Shown one piece after another: positions 34,992 through 44,058 of a stretch of 64,000 nucleotides of DNA. The first letter of the stretch is position 1. The number at the start of each line of letters is the position of its first letter. The translations under genes and the position numbers were made by a program. The stretch is from the NCBI RefSeq assembly GCF_025666195.1, contig NZ_CP102592.1, forward strand, positions 3,410,001 through 3,474,000. The letters are read 5' to 3'. The notes below the pieces were generated by a model, which ran no database searches, was not told the DNA's origin, and was given only the letters and a program-made list of their open reading frames with translations. The stretch comes from Xanthomonas sp. CFBP 8443. Lineage in GTDB: Bacteria; Pseudomonadota; Gammaproteobacteria; Xanthomonadales; Xanthomonadaceae.

Positions 34992-35650
34992 CGCGGCGCT
35001 CCCAGGCAGTAGCCCTGGCGCCGGATGGTGGTGATCAGTTCGCTGCCCAGCTTCTTGCGCAGGTGCGAGATGTGCACCTCGATCGCATTGCTCTCCACCT
35101 CCTCGCCCCAGCCGTACAGCGCGTCTTCCAGCTGGTCGCGGCCGACGATATGGCCCTTGCGCGCCAGCAGCGCGTGCAGCACCGCGTATTCGCGCGCGGT
35201 CAGCGCCACCACCTGGCCGTCGCGGGTGACGCGCTTGGCGACTGGGTCCAACTGCACGTCGCCATGCGCCAGCACCACGCTGGGATTGCCGTTGCTACGG
35301 CGCAGCGCCGAGCGGATCCGCGCCGACAGCTCTTCCAGGTCGAACGGCTTGACCAGGTAGTCGTCGGCGCCCAGGTCCAGGCCCTGCACCCGGTCCTCCA
35401 GCGCATCGCGCGCGGTGATCATCAGCACCGGCGTGGTCACCCGCGCCGCGCGCAGCGTGCGCAGCAAGGCGTCGCCGTCGAGCCCGGGCAGGCCGCGGTC
35501 GAGCAGCACGCACTGGTAGGGCTGGGCCTGCAGCGCGGCGCGGGCCTCGTCGCCGCGGGTCAGCCAGTCGACGGTATAGCCGTCCAGTTTCAGCCACGCG
35601 CGCAGCGTGTCGCCGAGCGAGGGATCGTCTTCTACCAGGAGGATGCGCAT
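34988..35650 (-). CDS. qseB: Response regulator, QseB-like
   Basis: A 220-residue OmpR/PmrA-type regulator. The receiver has VEDDPSLGDTLRAWLK, phospho-acceptor Asp51 in CVLLDRGLPGLDGD and DDYLVKPFDLEELSAR. The winged helix contains LYGWGEEVESNAIEVHISHL, a hallmark of QseB/PmrA proteins, and the wing TTIRRQGYCLG. It heads the operon qseB-qseC. The upstream 199 bp are shared with divergent rlmJ. Confidence 0.88.
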   Translation of the reverse strand: MRILLVEDDPSLGDTLRAWLKLDGYTVDWLTRGDEARAALQAQPYQCVLLDRGLPGLDGDALLRTLRAARVTTPVLMITARDALEDRVQGLDLGADDYLVKPFDLEELSARIRSALRRSNGNPSVVLAHGDVQLDPVAKRVTRDGQVVALTAREYAVLHALLARKGHIVGRDQLEDALYGWGEEVESNAIEVHISHLRKKLGSELITTIRRQGYCLGAPR

Positions 35651-35849
35651 CGCGAAAACCTAGCGGGCCGGGCTTAAGGGAATCTGACGGCCGCGACCAT
35701 ACGCCATGCGGGGTCCCGCCGGCGCGAGGGTGCGCGCGGGCGAGGACGGCACGCCGCTGGCGGACGGACCCTGCGCGATGCCGGCATCGGCACCCACCGC
35801 CTCGCGCGCCGGCATGGCTCCCCGCGGTGGCGCCCCGTACACTGCGCGG

Positions 35850-36707
35850 ATGAACTATCGCCACGCCTACCACGCCGGCAACCATGCCGATGCGCTCAAG
35901 CACACCGTACTGCTCGCGCTGATCGATGCGCTCAAGCGCAAGGACAGCCCGTTCTTCGTGCTCGACACCCATGCCGGGCGCGGCCGCTACCTGTTCGCCG
36001 GCAGCGAGAGCCGCAAGACCGGCGAGGCCGCGGCCGGGGTGCTGAAACTGATGGGCCAGCCGACCCTGCCCGAGGTGCTGGAGCGCTACCTGCGCGCAGT
36101 GCAGGCCGACAACCCGGTCGGCGCGCTGGTCGCCTACCCCGGTTCGCCGCTGCTGATCGCCCAGGCGATGCGCGAGCAGGACCGGCTCGCCGCCTGCGAA
36201 CTGCAGCCCGAGGAAGCGACCGAGCTGAAGGCGCTGTTCGCCAACGACCGCCGCGTACAGGTGCATGCCGGCGACGGCTACGCGTCGATCCGGGCGTTCC
36301 TGCCGCCCAAGTCGGGCGCGACCAAGATCGGCCGCGGCCTGGTGCTGATCGACCCGCCGTACGAGGCGCAGGACGCCGAATACCCGCTGATCGCCGCGAC
36401 CCTGCGCGAAACGCTGACCCGCTGGCCGCAGGCGATGTGCGCGGTGTGGTACCCGATCAAGCAGCGCCGCAGCCTGCAGCCGTTCCTGCGCAAGGCCGCG
36501 GCGATGCCGGCCAAGGCGGTGCTGCTGGCCGAACTGCAGGTGCGCCCGGACGATTCGCCGCTGCGGCTCAACGGCAGCGGCATGCTGCTGCTCAATCCGC
36601 CGTGGCAGTTCGAGCAGGTGTTGGCGAGCGCGCTGCCGGCGCTGAAGACGCACCTGGGCGAAGCAGGCGCATCGACGCGCCTGGAGTGGCTGAAGCGCGA
36701 GGAGTGA
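35850..36707 (+). CDS. rlmJ: 23S rRNA (adenine-2030-N6)-methyltransferase RlmJ
   Basis: A 285-residue SAM-dependent enzyme that methylates A2030 of 23S rRNA. The N-terminus MNYRHAYHAGNHADALKHTV is characteristic of the family. SAM binding is at FFVLDTHAGRGRYLF, and the catalytic motif IV is LVLIDPPYEAQDAEY. VWYPIKQRR and LNGSGMLLLNPPWQF follow, as in E. coli RlmJ. The ATG at 35850 is chosen because the conserved N-terminus starts exactly there; upstream in-frame sequence is unconserved. It is divergent from qseB. Confidence 0.94.
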   Translation: MNYRHAYHAGNHADALKHTVLLALIDALKRKDSPFFVLDTHAGRGRYLFAGSESRKTGEAAAGVLKLMGQPTLPEVLERYLRAVQADNPVGALVAYPGSPLLIAQAMREQDRLAACELQPEEATELKALFANDRRVQVHAGDGYASIRAFLPPKSGATKIGRGLVLIDPPYEAQDAEYPLIAATLRETLTRWPQAMCAVWYPIKQRRSLQPFLRKAAAMPAKAVLLAELQVRPDDSPLRLNGSGMLLLNPPWQFEQVLASALPALKTHLGEAGASTRLEWLKREE

Positions 36708-36823
36708 CGGGCCGCGCGCCTGGCTGGCCGCGCATACCGATATCGCCCGCTCTCCGCGGCAGCGGGTGCGACCTGCCTTCGATCGCCGCCTGCATGCGCG
36801 GCATCGCGGCCGAACCGCTCGCC

Positions 36824-37786
36824 TCAGTAGCAATCCCAGTGGAACGCGACCCGGCTGAAGTCGCCGCGCTGCAGGTCGGCCGGATCGATGAAGAAGTTGG
36901 CGATGCCGCTGTCGCCCCACATCATGTCTTCGTCGCTGTCCAGCTGCAGCAGCAACACCTGCGCATCCTGTGGCGTGCGCGGATCCTGCTGGGTGAATTC
37001 CGGATAGCCGCCGAGCTTGTGCCCATTGCGGCTCAGGCTTTCGTACAGCGCATCATCCACTTCGTCCTGCGGCCTGCCGTGTGTCTTCGCATAGGCCGCG
37101 GCGACCGCGTCCAGCGGCTGGCCCAGCGCCCGTTCGAAGCCCACGTCGCTGCTGCCCATGGTTTCCTCGCCGACACTGAAGTGCATCGCCCGCGGCCGCG
37201 CCGGATCGAACGGCAGCGTGTCCGCCGACAGCAATGGCACAGCGACCTGGCGCGCCGCCGCCTCGGGCCGCGGCCAGTACATCACGCGGAAATTGCGTTG
37301 CGCGCTCAGCGCGGCCAGGTCCATGTCGCCGTCGAAGTTGGCGCCGTAGAAGTCGTCGCTGCCGATGAAGAACTGCAGCATGCCCTGCGCCGGATAGCCG
37401 CGCAGCGGCGGCATCGTCGCCAGATCGACCTGCGCCAGCAACGCCAGCGGCTGGCCGCGGGCATCGCGCGGGTATGGCTTGTCCGCGGTCCAGTACGGGC
37501 GCCCGCCGACCTTGCTGGCCAGGCGATCGTCCTGCGCCATCGGCTGCAGGCGCAGGTGCGCGACCGGCTTGCGCGTCGCGTCCAGGCGCGCGCGATACGG
37601 CGCCAGCGCCTGCTCGGCCTGCAGCGGCGCAGCGGGTGCGGCAGCTGGTGCCGGTGTCGCCGGCGGCAGCGGCAGCTTCATGCTGTGCTTGAGCCACAGG
37701 CTGCCGCCCAGCAGCAGCCCGCCGAACACGGCGAGCAGGGCCAACGTGATCACGGTGGATACGACGACAGCGTGCGAGGTCTTCAT
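36824..37786 (-). CDS. DUF1963 (YwqG-like) protein with N-terminal membrane anchor
   Basis: A 320-residue protein. Residues 10-30 form a transmembrane anchor (TVITLALLAVFGGLLLGGSLW), followed by an Ala/Pro linker. The DUF1963 domain covers residues 90-320, with LASKVGGRPYWTADKPYPRD, LLAQVDLATMPP, GMLQFFIGSDDFYG and the C-terminal QLDSDEDMMWGDSGIANFFI. The final motif GDSG...NFFI is diagnostic. The family's function is unknown. Many DUF1963 proteins are soluble, so the anchor is slightly unusual. It stands alone, 28 bp after the CDF gene in the same direction. Confidence 0.88.
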   Translation of the reverse strand: MKTSHAVVVSTVITLALLAVFGGLLLGGSLWLKHSMKLPLPPATPAPAAAPAAPLQAEQALAPYRARLDATRKPVAHLRLQPMAQDDRLASKVGGRPYWTADKPYPRDARGQPLALLAQVDLATMPPLRGYPAQGMLQFFIGSDDFYGANFDGDMDLAALSAQRNFRVMYWPRPEAAARQVAVPLLSADTLPFDPARPRAMHFSVGEETMGSSDVGFERALGQPLDAVAAAYAKTHGRPQDEVDDALYESLSRNGHKLGGYPEFTQQDPRTPQDAQVLLLQLDSDEDMMWGDSGIANFFIDPADLQRGDFSRVAFHWDCY

Positions 37787-37814
37787 TCCATTGAGCGTGG
37801 TGGCGAGGCGCCGG

Positions 37815-38762
37815 TCACTGTAGCAACCCCGGTGAGGCGCCGGAAGCGGCGCCCGCCGCGCCCGGTTCCGGCTCGAAGAAGCTCCAGCGCACCATGGGGA
37901 ACTGCTGCTTCAGGCCGCGCTCGATGCGGGTGATATCGGCGAGCAGCGCCGCCGCGTCGTGCTTCTGGCGCAGCGTCGCCTGCACCGACACCATCACGTC
38001 CGCGCCAAGTTGCACCGCGATCAGGTGGATCACCCGCTCGACCTCCGGCCGCGCCTGGAAATACGCATGCAACTGCCGCTGCAGCGCCGGGTCCACGCTT
38101 TGCCCGATCAGCATCGCCTTGATCTCGATCGCCACCAGCACCGCGACCACGATCAGCAGCGCACCGATGGCGATGGTGCCCAGCGCGTCCCACAGCGGGT
38201 TGCCGGTCAGCACCGTCAGCAGCACCGCGGCCAGCGCCAGCGCCAGGCCGAGCAGCGCGGCCAGGTCCTCGCCGAAGATCACGATCAGCTCGGCCTGGCG
38301 GCTCTCGCGGAACCAGGTCCACAGCGAACGCCCGCCGCGCACCTTGCCGATCTCCTGCAGGCAGGTGCGCAGCGACACGCCCTCGGCGACCAGCGCGAAC
38401 CCCAGCACGCCCACCGCCCAGCCCCAGCTGCTCAACGGCTCGGGCTGCAGCAGCTTGTGCACGCCTTCGTACATCGAGAACATGCCGCCGATGCAGAACA
38501 GCATCACCGCCACCAGGAACGACCAGAAATAGATCGCGCGACCGTAGCCCAGCGGATATTCGGCGCTGGCCGGGCGCTTGGCCTGGCGCATGCCCAGCAG
38601 CAACAGCAACTGATTGCCGCAGTCGGCCAGCGAGTGCACGGTCTCGGCGAGCATCGCGCCCGAGCCGGTGGCCAGCGCGGCCGCGCCCTTGGCCAAGGCG
38701 ATGGCCAGGTTGGCGCCGAGCGCGAAGAAAATGGCGCGTCGCGAATCGCCGCTGCCGGACAT
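37815..38762 (-). CDS. Cation diffusion facilitator family transporter
   Basis: A 315-residue inner-membrane metal exporter. The TM2 metal-binding motif appears as ETVHSLADCGNQLLLLLG (H-x-x-x-D), and the second in TM5 as IVIFGEDLAALLGLALAL (E-D in place of the usual H-x-x-x-D), a variant found in SLC30A9/ZnT9-like members. Six helices are predicted. The cytoplasmic C-terminal domain spans residues 220-300. The metal is not certain: zinc, manganese or cobalt are possible. It is transcribed with or just ahead of the DUF1963 gene. Confidence 0.88.
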   Translation of the reverse strand: MSGSGDSRRAIFFALGANLAIALAKGAAALATGSGAMLAETVHSLADCGNQLLLLLGMRQAKRPASAEYPLGYGRAIYFWSFLVAVMLFCIGGMFSMYEGVHKLLQPEPLSSWGWAVGVLGFALVAEGVSLRTCLQEIGKVRGGRSLWTWFRESRQAELIVIFGEDLAALLGLALALAAVLLTVLTGNPLWDALGTIAIGALLIVVAVLVAIEIKAMLIGQSVDPALQRQLHAYFQARPEVERVIHLIAVQLGADVMVSVQATLRQKHDAAALLADITRIERGLKQQFPMVRWSFFEPEPGAAGAASGASPGLLQ

Positions 38763-38877
38763 GGCCGCTCCTCATCGAAAGCCGGCGCATAGCGTAGGCA
38801 ACCGCGGTGAGCGTTGCGTTCACGGCACCGGTCCCAGGTAATGCGAGAATCCAGGCTTCGTCGAGGATCATCCGGCC

Positions 38878-39420
38878 ATGGCTACCCGCAACCGCATGCC
38901 TCCGTGGCATGAAAACTTCACCCTGCCCAGCGGCCGCGAGCTGCTGATCCGGCCGATCCGGCCGGAAGACAGCGCGCCGCTGCAGGGCGCCTTCAGCCTG
39001 CTCGGGCCGACCGAGATCCGCGAGCGCTTCCTGCATTCGATGCAGGAACTGACCGAGGACATGGCGCAGCGGTTGACCCACCCCAATCCGAAGACGGAAC
39101 TGACCCTGGTCGCGGCCGAACCGCTGCCGCCCGGCGAAGCAGTGGTCGGCGCGGTGGCGCGCGCCTCGATCACGCCCGGCACCCGCGAGGCCGAGTACGC
39201 GATCCTGGTCAGCAACTTCGTCGCCGGCCAGGGCCTGGGCCGGCAGCTGATGCGCAAGCTGGTCAAGTGGGCGCGGCGCAAGTACCTGGACCGCCTGTAC
39301 GGCGACGTGCTGGAAAGCAACGTGCCGATGCTGCAGCTGGCCGAGTCGCTGGGCTTCCAGCCGATGCCGCACCCGGACACCCCGGGTCTGGTCCGCGTGG
39401 TGCTGGAACTGGGCAACTGA
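38878..39420 (+). CDS. GNAT family N-acetyltransferase
   Basis: A 180-residue acetyltransferase resembling the C-terminal acetyltransferase part of PatZ/Pat proteins. Features include LLIRPIRPEDSAPLQGAFSL, EIRERFLHSMQEL, the acetyl-CoA loop FVAGQGLGRQLMRKLVKWAR (Q-x-x-G-x-G/R) and the C-terminal LESNVPMLQLAESLGFQPMP. Unlike PatZ it has no acyl-CoA synthetase domain. Its target may be a protein lysine, but this is inference. It stands alone upstream of mfd. Confidence 0.87.
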   Translation: MATRNRMPPWHENFTLPSGRELLIRPIRPEDSAPLQGAFSLLGPTEIRERFLHSMQELTEDMAQRLTHPNPKTELTLVAAEPLPPGEAVVGAVARASITPGTREAEYAILVSNFVAGQGLGRQLMRKLVKWARRKYLDRLYGDVLESNVPMLQLAESLGFQPMPHPDTPGLVRVVLELGN

Positions 39421-39653
39421 GCGAGAGCGGCCCTGATCGGGCTGCCGCCAGGTGCGTCACCCACCTGCAGACCGCGAACCACTCATGGGTTCGCGAGCCC
39501 CAGCGGCTCACCCTCAGTGCTGCGGACGCAGCCGCCGCCTGCGCCGCCCGCCCCCGCTGTGCCCGGCCATGCGACCGCGCCGCAACGCGCGCACGCGTCC
39601 GGCCAATCCCCAATCCCGACTCCCCAATCCCAGCTTGCTAAACTAAGCGGTCA

Positions 39654-42600
39654 ATGGCGCCTCTTTCCTTCCCCGTTCCGCCGCTGCCCAAGTCCGGCCA
39701 GCTCCGCGCCTTCTGGCGCGCCCCTGCGTCCTCGACCGCACTGGCCTGGCATATCGCCTGCGCCGCCGCGGCGCATCGCGGGCCGCTGCTGGTGGTCGCG
39801 CGCGACAACCAGAGCGCGCACCAGATCGAAGCCGACCTGCACACGCTGCTGAGCGGCGACACGCGCCTGCCGGTGGTGCCGTTCCCGGATTGGGAAACCC
39901 TGCCCTACGACCAGTTCAGCCCGCACCCGGACATCGTCAGCCAGCGCCTGTCGGCGCTGCACCGGCTGCCGGCGCTGAAACAGGGCATCGTGGTGGTGCC
40001 GGTGCAGACGCTGATGCAGCGGGTGGCGCCGTTGCGCTACATCGTCGGCGGCAGTTTCGACCTGCGCGTGGGCCAGCGCCTGGACCTGGAGGCGGAGAAG
40101 CGCCGCCTGGAGAGCGCCGGCTACCGCAACGTGCCACAGGTGATGGACCCGGGCGACTTCGCGGTGCGCGGCGGCCTGCTCGACGTGTACCCGATGGGCG
40201 CGGAGACCCCGCTGCGGATCGAGCTGCTGGACGAGGACATCGACTCGATCCGCGCCTTCGACCCGGAATCGCAGCGCTCGCTGGACCACGTGCAGGCGGT
40301 GAAGATGCTGCCGGGCCGCGAGGTGCCGATGGACGACGCCAGCGTCGAGCGCGTGCTGACCACCCTGCGCGAACGTTTCGACGTGGACACCCGGCGCAGC
40401 GCCCTGTACCAGGACCTGAAGGCGCGGCTGGCGCCCTCGGGCATCGAGTACTACCTGCCGCTGTTCTTCCAGGAACCACGTGGCGCCGGCGCGCCGGCGC
40501 GCGACGCCACCGCCACCCTGTTCGATTATCTGGGCGATTCCGTGCTGCCGCTGATCGCACCCGGCGTCGGCGCGGCCGCCGATGCGTTCTGGGCGCAGAC
40601 CCAGAACCGCTACGAGCAGCGCCGCCACGACGTGGAGCGTCCGCTGCTGGCGCCGGAGGAGCTGTACCAGGCGCCGGACACGCTGCGCGAGAAGCTCAAT
40701 GGCCTGCCGCGCATCGAAGTGTGGGCGGCCGACCATGCCCGCATCGCCGAGGCGCAGGCGCTGGGCGACCAACCGCTGCCGCCGTTGCCGGTCGCCGCCA
40801 AGGACGCCGCGCCGGCCGAGGCGCTGAAGGGCTTCCTCGGCAACTACCCCGGCCGCGTGCTGATCGCCGCCGACTCGCCGGGCCGCCGCGAGGCGCTGCT
40901 GGAACTGCTGGCCGCGGCCGGGCTGAAGCCGGAAGTGATCCCAAATTTCGCAGCATTCCTCCCTTCTCCCTCCGGGAGAAGGTGGCGCGAAGCGCCGGAT
41001 GAGGGTACGGCGCTCGCGCCATCCTCAACGAAGAAGGCTTCTGCTTCATCCGCATCCTCCACAGCCGCGCAGAAGCAGGTCACTAGCGGTCGTACCCTCA
41101 CCCCAACCCCTCTCTCCCACGGGGACTCCCTTCGGTCGCCGCAGGGAGAGGGGCTCGACTCCGGCGGGCTCGACGCTGCGCCGGCTGCATTCGCCATCGC
41201 AGTGGCACCGCTGGACGACGGCTTCGCGCTCGACGATCCGCAGATCGCGGTGCTCACCGAGCGCCAGTTGTTCCCCGAGCGCGCCGGCCAGCCGCGGCGC
41301 ACGCGCCGCGCCGGGCGCGAGCCCGAAGCGATCATCCGCGACCTCGGCGAGCTGACCGAAGGCGCGCCGATTGTGCACGAGGACCACGGCGTCGGCCGCT
41401 ACCGCGGGCTGATCGTGCTCGATGCCGGCGGCATGCCCGGCGAGTTCCTGGAGATCGAATACGCCAAGGGCGACCGCCTGTACGTACCGGTCGCGCAGCT
41501 GCACCTGATCAGCCGCTACTCCGGCGCCTCGGCCGAGACCGCGCCGCTGCATTCGCTGGGCGGCGAGCAGTGGACCAAGGCCAAGCGCCGCGCCGCCGAG
41601 AAGGTGCGCGACGTGGCCGCCGAACTGCTGGAGATCCAGGCCCGGCGCCGCGCCCGCGCCGGCCTGGCGCTGCAGGTGGACCGGGCCATGTACGAGCCGT
41701 TCGCGGCCGGCTTCCCGTTCGAGGAGACCACCGACCAGCTGGCCGCGATCGAGTCCACCCTGCGCGACCTGGCCAGCAGCCAGCCGATGGACCGCGTGGT
41801 CTGCGGCGACGTCGGCTTCGGCAAGACCGAGGTCGCGGTGCGCGCCGCGTTCGCCGCGGCCAGCGCCGGCAAGCAGGTGGCGGTGCTGGTGCCGACCACG
41901 CTGCTGGCCGAGCAGCACTACCGCAACTTCCGCGACCGCTTCGCCGACTGGCCGCTGCGGGTGGAGGTGCTGTCGCGCTTCAAGAGCGCCAAGGAGATCA
42001 AGGCCGAACTGGAGAAGGTCGCCGACGGCGGCATCGACGTGATCATCGGCACCCATCGCCTGCTGCAGCCGGACGTGAAGTTCAAGGACCTGGGCCTGGT
42101 CGTGGTCGACGAGGAGCAGCGCTTCGGCGTGCGCCAGAAGGAAGCGCTGAAGGCGCTGCGCGCCAACGTGCACCTGCTCACCCTCACCGCCACGCCGATC
42201 CCGCGCACGCTGAACATGGCCATGGCCGGGTTGCGCGACCTGTCGATCATCGCCACCCCGCCGCCGAACCGGCTGGCGGTGCAGACCTTCGTCACCGCCT
42301 GGGACAACGCGCTGCTGCGCGAAGCGTTCCAGCGCGAGCTGGCGCGCGGCGGCCAGCTGTACTTCCTGCACAACGACGTGGAAAGCATCGGCCGCATGCA
42401 GCGCGAGCTCAGCGAGCTGGTGCCGGAAGCGCGCATCGGCATCGCCCACGGGCAGATGCCCGAGCGCGACCTGGAACGGGTGATGCTGGATTTCCAGAAG
42501 CAGCGCTTCAACGTGCTGCTGTCGACCACGATCATCGAATCGGGCATCGACATCCCCAACGCCAACACCATCGTCATCAACCGCGCCGACCGTTTCGGCC

Positions 42601-43364
42601 TGGCCCAGCTGCACCAGCTGCGCGGCCGCGTCGGCCGCTCGCACCACCGCGCCTACGCCTACCTGCTGGTGCCGGACCGGCGCAGCATCACCAGCGATGC
42701 GCAGAAGCGGCTGGACGCGATCGCCTCGATGGACGAGCTCGGCGCCGGCTTCACCCTGGCCACCCACGACCTGGAGATCCGCGGCGCCGGCGAGCTGCTC
42801 GGCGAGGACCAGAGCGGGCAGATGGCCGAGGTCGGTTTCAGCCTGTACACCGAACTGCTGGAACGCGCGGTGCGCAGCATCCGCCAGGGCAAGCTGCCGG
42901 ACCTAGACGCCGGCGAGGGAGCGCGCGGCGCCGAAGTGGAACTGCACGTGCCGGCGCTGATCCCGGACGACTACCTGCCCGACGTGCATACCCGCCTGAC
43001 GTTGTACAAGCGCATCTCCAGCGCGCGCGGCGCCGAGGAACTGCGCGAGCTGCAGGTGGAGATGATCGACCGCTTCGGCCTGCTGCCGGATCCGGTGAAG
43101 CATCTGTTCGCGATCGCCGAGCTCAAACTGCAGGCCAACACGCTCGGCATCCGCAAGCTGGAACTGGGCGAGAACGGCGGCCGCATCGTGTTCGAGGCCA
43201 AGCCCGACGTCGATCCGATGACCATCATCCAGATGATCCAGAAGCAGCCCAAGCTGTACGCGATGGACGGCCCGGACAAACTGAAGGTGAAGCTGCCGCT
43301 GCCCGAAGCGGCGGACCGTTTCAACGCCGCCCGCGGCCTGTTGGCGGCGCTGGCGCCGCGCTGA
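39654..43364 (+). CDS. mfd: Transcription-repair coupling factor Mfd with an in-frame repeat insertion
   Basis: A 1236-residue DNA translocase that removes stalled RNA polymerase and recruits UvrA. The UvrB-like region covers residues 20-340, the RNA-polymerase interaction domain begins APIVHEDHGVGRYRGLIVLD near 570, Walker A is VCGDVGFGKTEVAVRA, the DEAD-type box is VVVDEEQRFGV, and TATPIPRTLNMAMAGLRDLS, ESGIDIPNANTI and QLRGRVGRSHH follow. The TRCF C-terminal domain ends the protein. It is about 80 residues longer than usual (about 1150). The excess is at residues about 436-500, where a dispersed repeat is translated as low-complexity sequence (RRWREAPDEG..., SASSASS..., GEGLDSGG...) in the domain-3 linker. 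All catalytic motifs are intact, so the enzyme is probably active. Confidence 0.95.
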   Translation: MAPLSFPVPPLPKSGQLRAFWRAPASSTALAWHIACAAAAHRGPLLVVARDNQSAHQIEADLHTLLSGDTRLPVVPFPDWETLPYDQFSPHPDIVSQRLSALHRLPALKQGIVVVPVQTLMQRVAPLRYIVGGSFDLRVGQRLDLEAEKRRLESAGYRNVPQVMDPGDFAVRGGLLDVYPMGAETPLRIELLDEDIDSIRAFDPESQRSLDHVQAVKMLPGREVPMDDASVERVLTTLRERFDVDTRRSALYQDLKARLAPSGIEYYLPLFFQEPRGAGAPARDATATLFDYLGDSVLPLIAPGVGAAADAFWAQTQNRYEQRRHDVERPLLAPEELYQAPDTLREKLNGLPRIEVWAADHARIAEAQALGDQPLPPLPVAAKDAAPAEALKGFLGNYPGRVLIAADSPGRREALLELLAAAGLKPEVIPNFAAFLPSPSGRRWREAPDEGTALAPSSTKKASASSASSTAAQKQVTSGRTLTPTPLSHGDSLRSPQGEGLDSGGLDAAPAAFAIAVAPLDDGFALDDPQIAVLTERQLFPERAGQPRRTRRAGREPEAIIRDLGELTEGAPIVHEDHGVGRYRGLIVLDAGGMPGEFLEIEYAKGDRLYVPVAQLHLISRYSGASAETAPLHSLGGEQWTKAKRRAAEKVRDVAAELLEIQARRRARAGLALQVDRAMYEPFAAGFPFEETTDQLAAIESTLRDLASSQPMDRVVCGDVGFGKTEVAVRAAFAAASAGKQVAVLVPTTLLAEQHYRNFRDRFADWPLRVEVLSRFKSAKEIKAELEKVADGGIDVIIGTHRLLQPDVKFKDLGLVVVDEEQRFGVRQKEALKALRANVHLLTLTATPIPRTLNMAMAGLRDLSIIATPPPNRLAVQTFVTAWDNALLREAFQRELARGGQLYFLHNDVESIGRMQRELSELVPEARIGIAHGQMPERDLERVMLDFQKQRFNVLLSTTIIESGIDIPNANTIVINRADRFGLAQLHQLRGRVGRSHHRAYAYLLVPDRRSITSDAQKRLDAIASMDELGAGFTLATHDLEIRGAGELLGEDQSGQMAEVGFSLYTELLERAVRSIRQGKLPDLDAGEGARGAEVELHVPALIPDDYLPDVHTRLTLYKRISSARGAEELRELQVEMIDRFGLLPDPVKHLFAIAELKLQANTLGIRKLELGENGGRIVFEAKPDVDPMTIIQMIQKQPKLYAMDGPDKLKVKLPLPEAADRFNAARGLLAALAPR
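40960..41153. repeat. Dispersed inverted-repeat element inserted in mfd
   Basis: The element begins CCTTCTCCCTCCGGGAGAAGG and ends with CCCTCTCTCCC...GGGAGAGGGG. The inner edges GAGGGTACG (41001-41009) and CGTACCCTC (41091-41099) are perfect inverted repeats, and each half starts with its own GGGAGA hairpin. About 190 bp are added without breaking the mfd frame. A second copy is at 43501-43670. Confidence 0.8.
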
Positions 43365-43425
43365 CGGCGCCTGGGCGCCAGAAACACGCCACCAATCGCG
43401 TCGCGCCAGCGCACGCTCCCGACGA

Positions 43426-43452
43426 CGGCCGGTCTTACCGGCCGTTTTCTTT
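43426..43452 (+). terminator. Rho-independent terminator of mfd
   Basis: CGGCCGGT-CTT-ACCGGCCG forms an 8-bp perfect stem with a 3-nt loop, followed by TTTTCTTT. It lies about 60 bp after the mfd stop codon. Confidence 0.9.
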
Positions 43453-43471
43453 GTGGCGATGCAGCAGCGCC

Positions 43472-43813
43472 CGAGGTGATCGCAAACTTCGCCGCCTTCC
43501 TCCCTTCTCCCACCGGGAGAAGGTGGCGCGAAGCGCCGGATGAGGGTACGGCGCACGCGCCGTCTTCATCGAAGAAGGCTGCTGCTGCGTCCGCGTCCTC
43601 CACAGCCGTGCAGAAGCAGATCGCTAGCGGTCGTACCTCACCCCAACCCCTCTCCCCGCAGGGAGAGGGGCTCGACTCCGGCGGGCTCGACGCTGCGCCG
43701 GCTGCATTCGCCATCGCAGTGGCGCCGCTGGACGACGGCTTCGCGCTCGACGATCCGCAGATCGCGGTGCTCACCGAGCGCCAGCTGTTCCCCGAGCGCG
43801 CCGGCCAGCCGCC
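43472..43813 (+). pseudogene. Duplicated internal fragment of mfd including the repeat element
   Basis: This segment matches mfd 40931-41294: it begins GAGGTGATCGCAAACTTC (mfd: GAAGTGATCCCAAATTTC), contains the same inverted-repeat element, and ends with the coding part AVAPLDDGFALDDPQIAVL and FPERAGQP. A short frame stays open through it (43476-43853), but it has no Mfd domain and no ribosome binding site, so it is a pseudogene fragment. The repeat part is shorter than in mfd. The join with non-homologous DNA is at about 43813. Confidence 0.88.
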
Positions 43814-43946
43814 GCCTGGCACGGCGCATGCATTCATTCCTGGCAAGCGGTGAAGCGTTTCCCTTGGAACTGGAATGGGCTGCCGGCTCGGCGCCTGAAC
43901 CGCTCATCCTTGTCAAGGATTTGCGAGACAAATATGCCATTGGGCC

Positions 43947-43972
43947 TAAATATTCCGAAAACGCGCCGATAT
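43947..43972 (+). promoter_or_regulatory. Sigma-28 (FliA)-like promoter of the chemotaxis cluster
   Basis: TAAATATT, 10 bp, then GCCGATAT resembles the FliA consensus TAAAGTTT-N11-GCCGATAA, with 7 of 8 matches in the -10 box and a spacer shorter by one base. It lies 87 bp upstream of the STAS gene that opens the chemotaxis operon. Confidence 0.6.
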
Positions 43973-44058
43973 CTGCTTACAGCAAGCCCGAACCGACTTG
44001 TTCGCCCCGTGCCGCGGCCCGGTTCCGCCGTTCCCAATGTTCGTATCGGAGACATGCC

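Noticed and set aside
43476..43853. A 125-codon open frame after mfd taken as a gene
   Set aside because: It is the duplicated mfd fragment plus the repeat element, with no start signals and no complete domain, so it is listed as a pseudogene.
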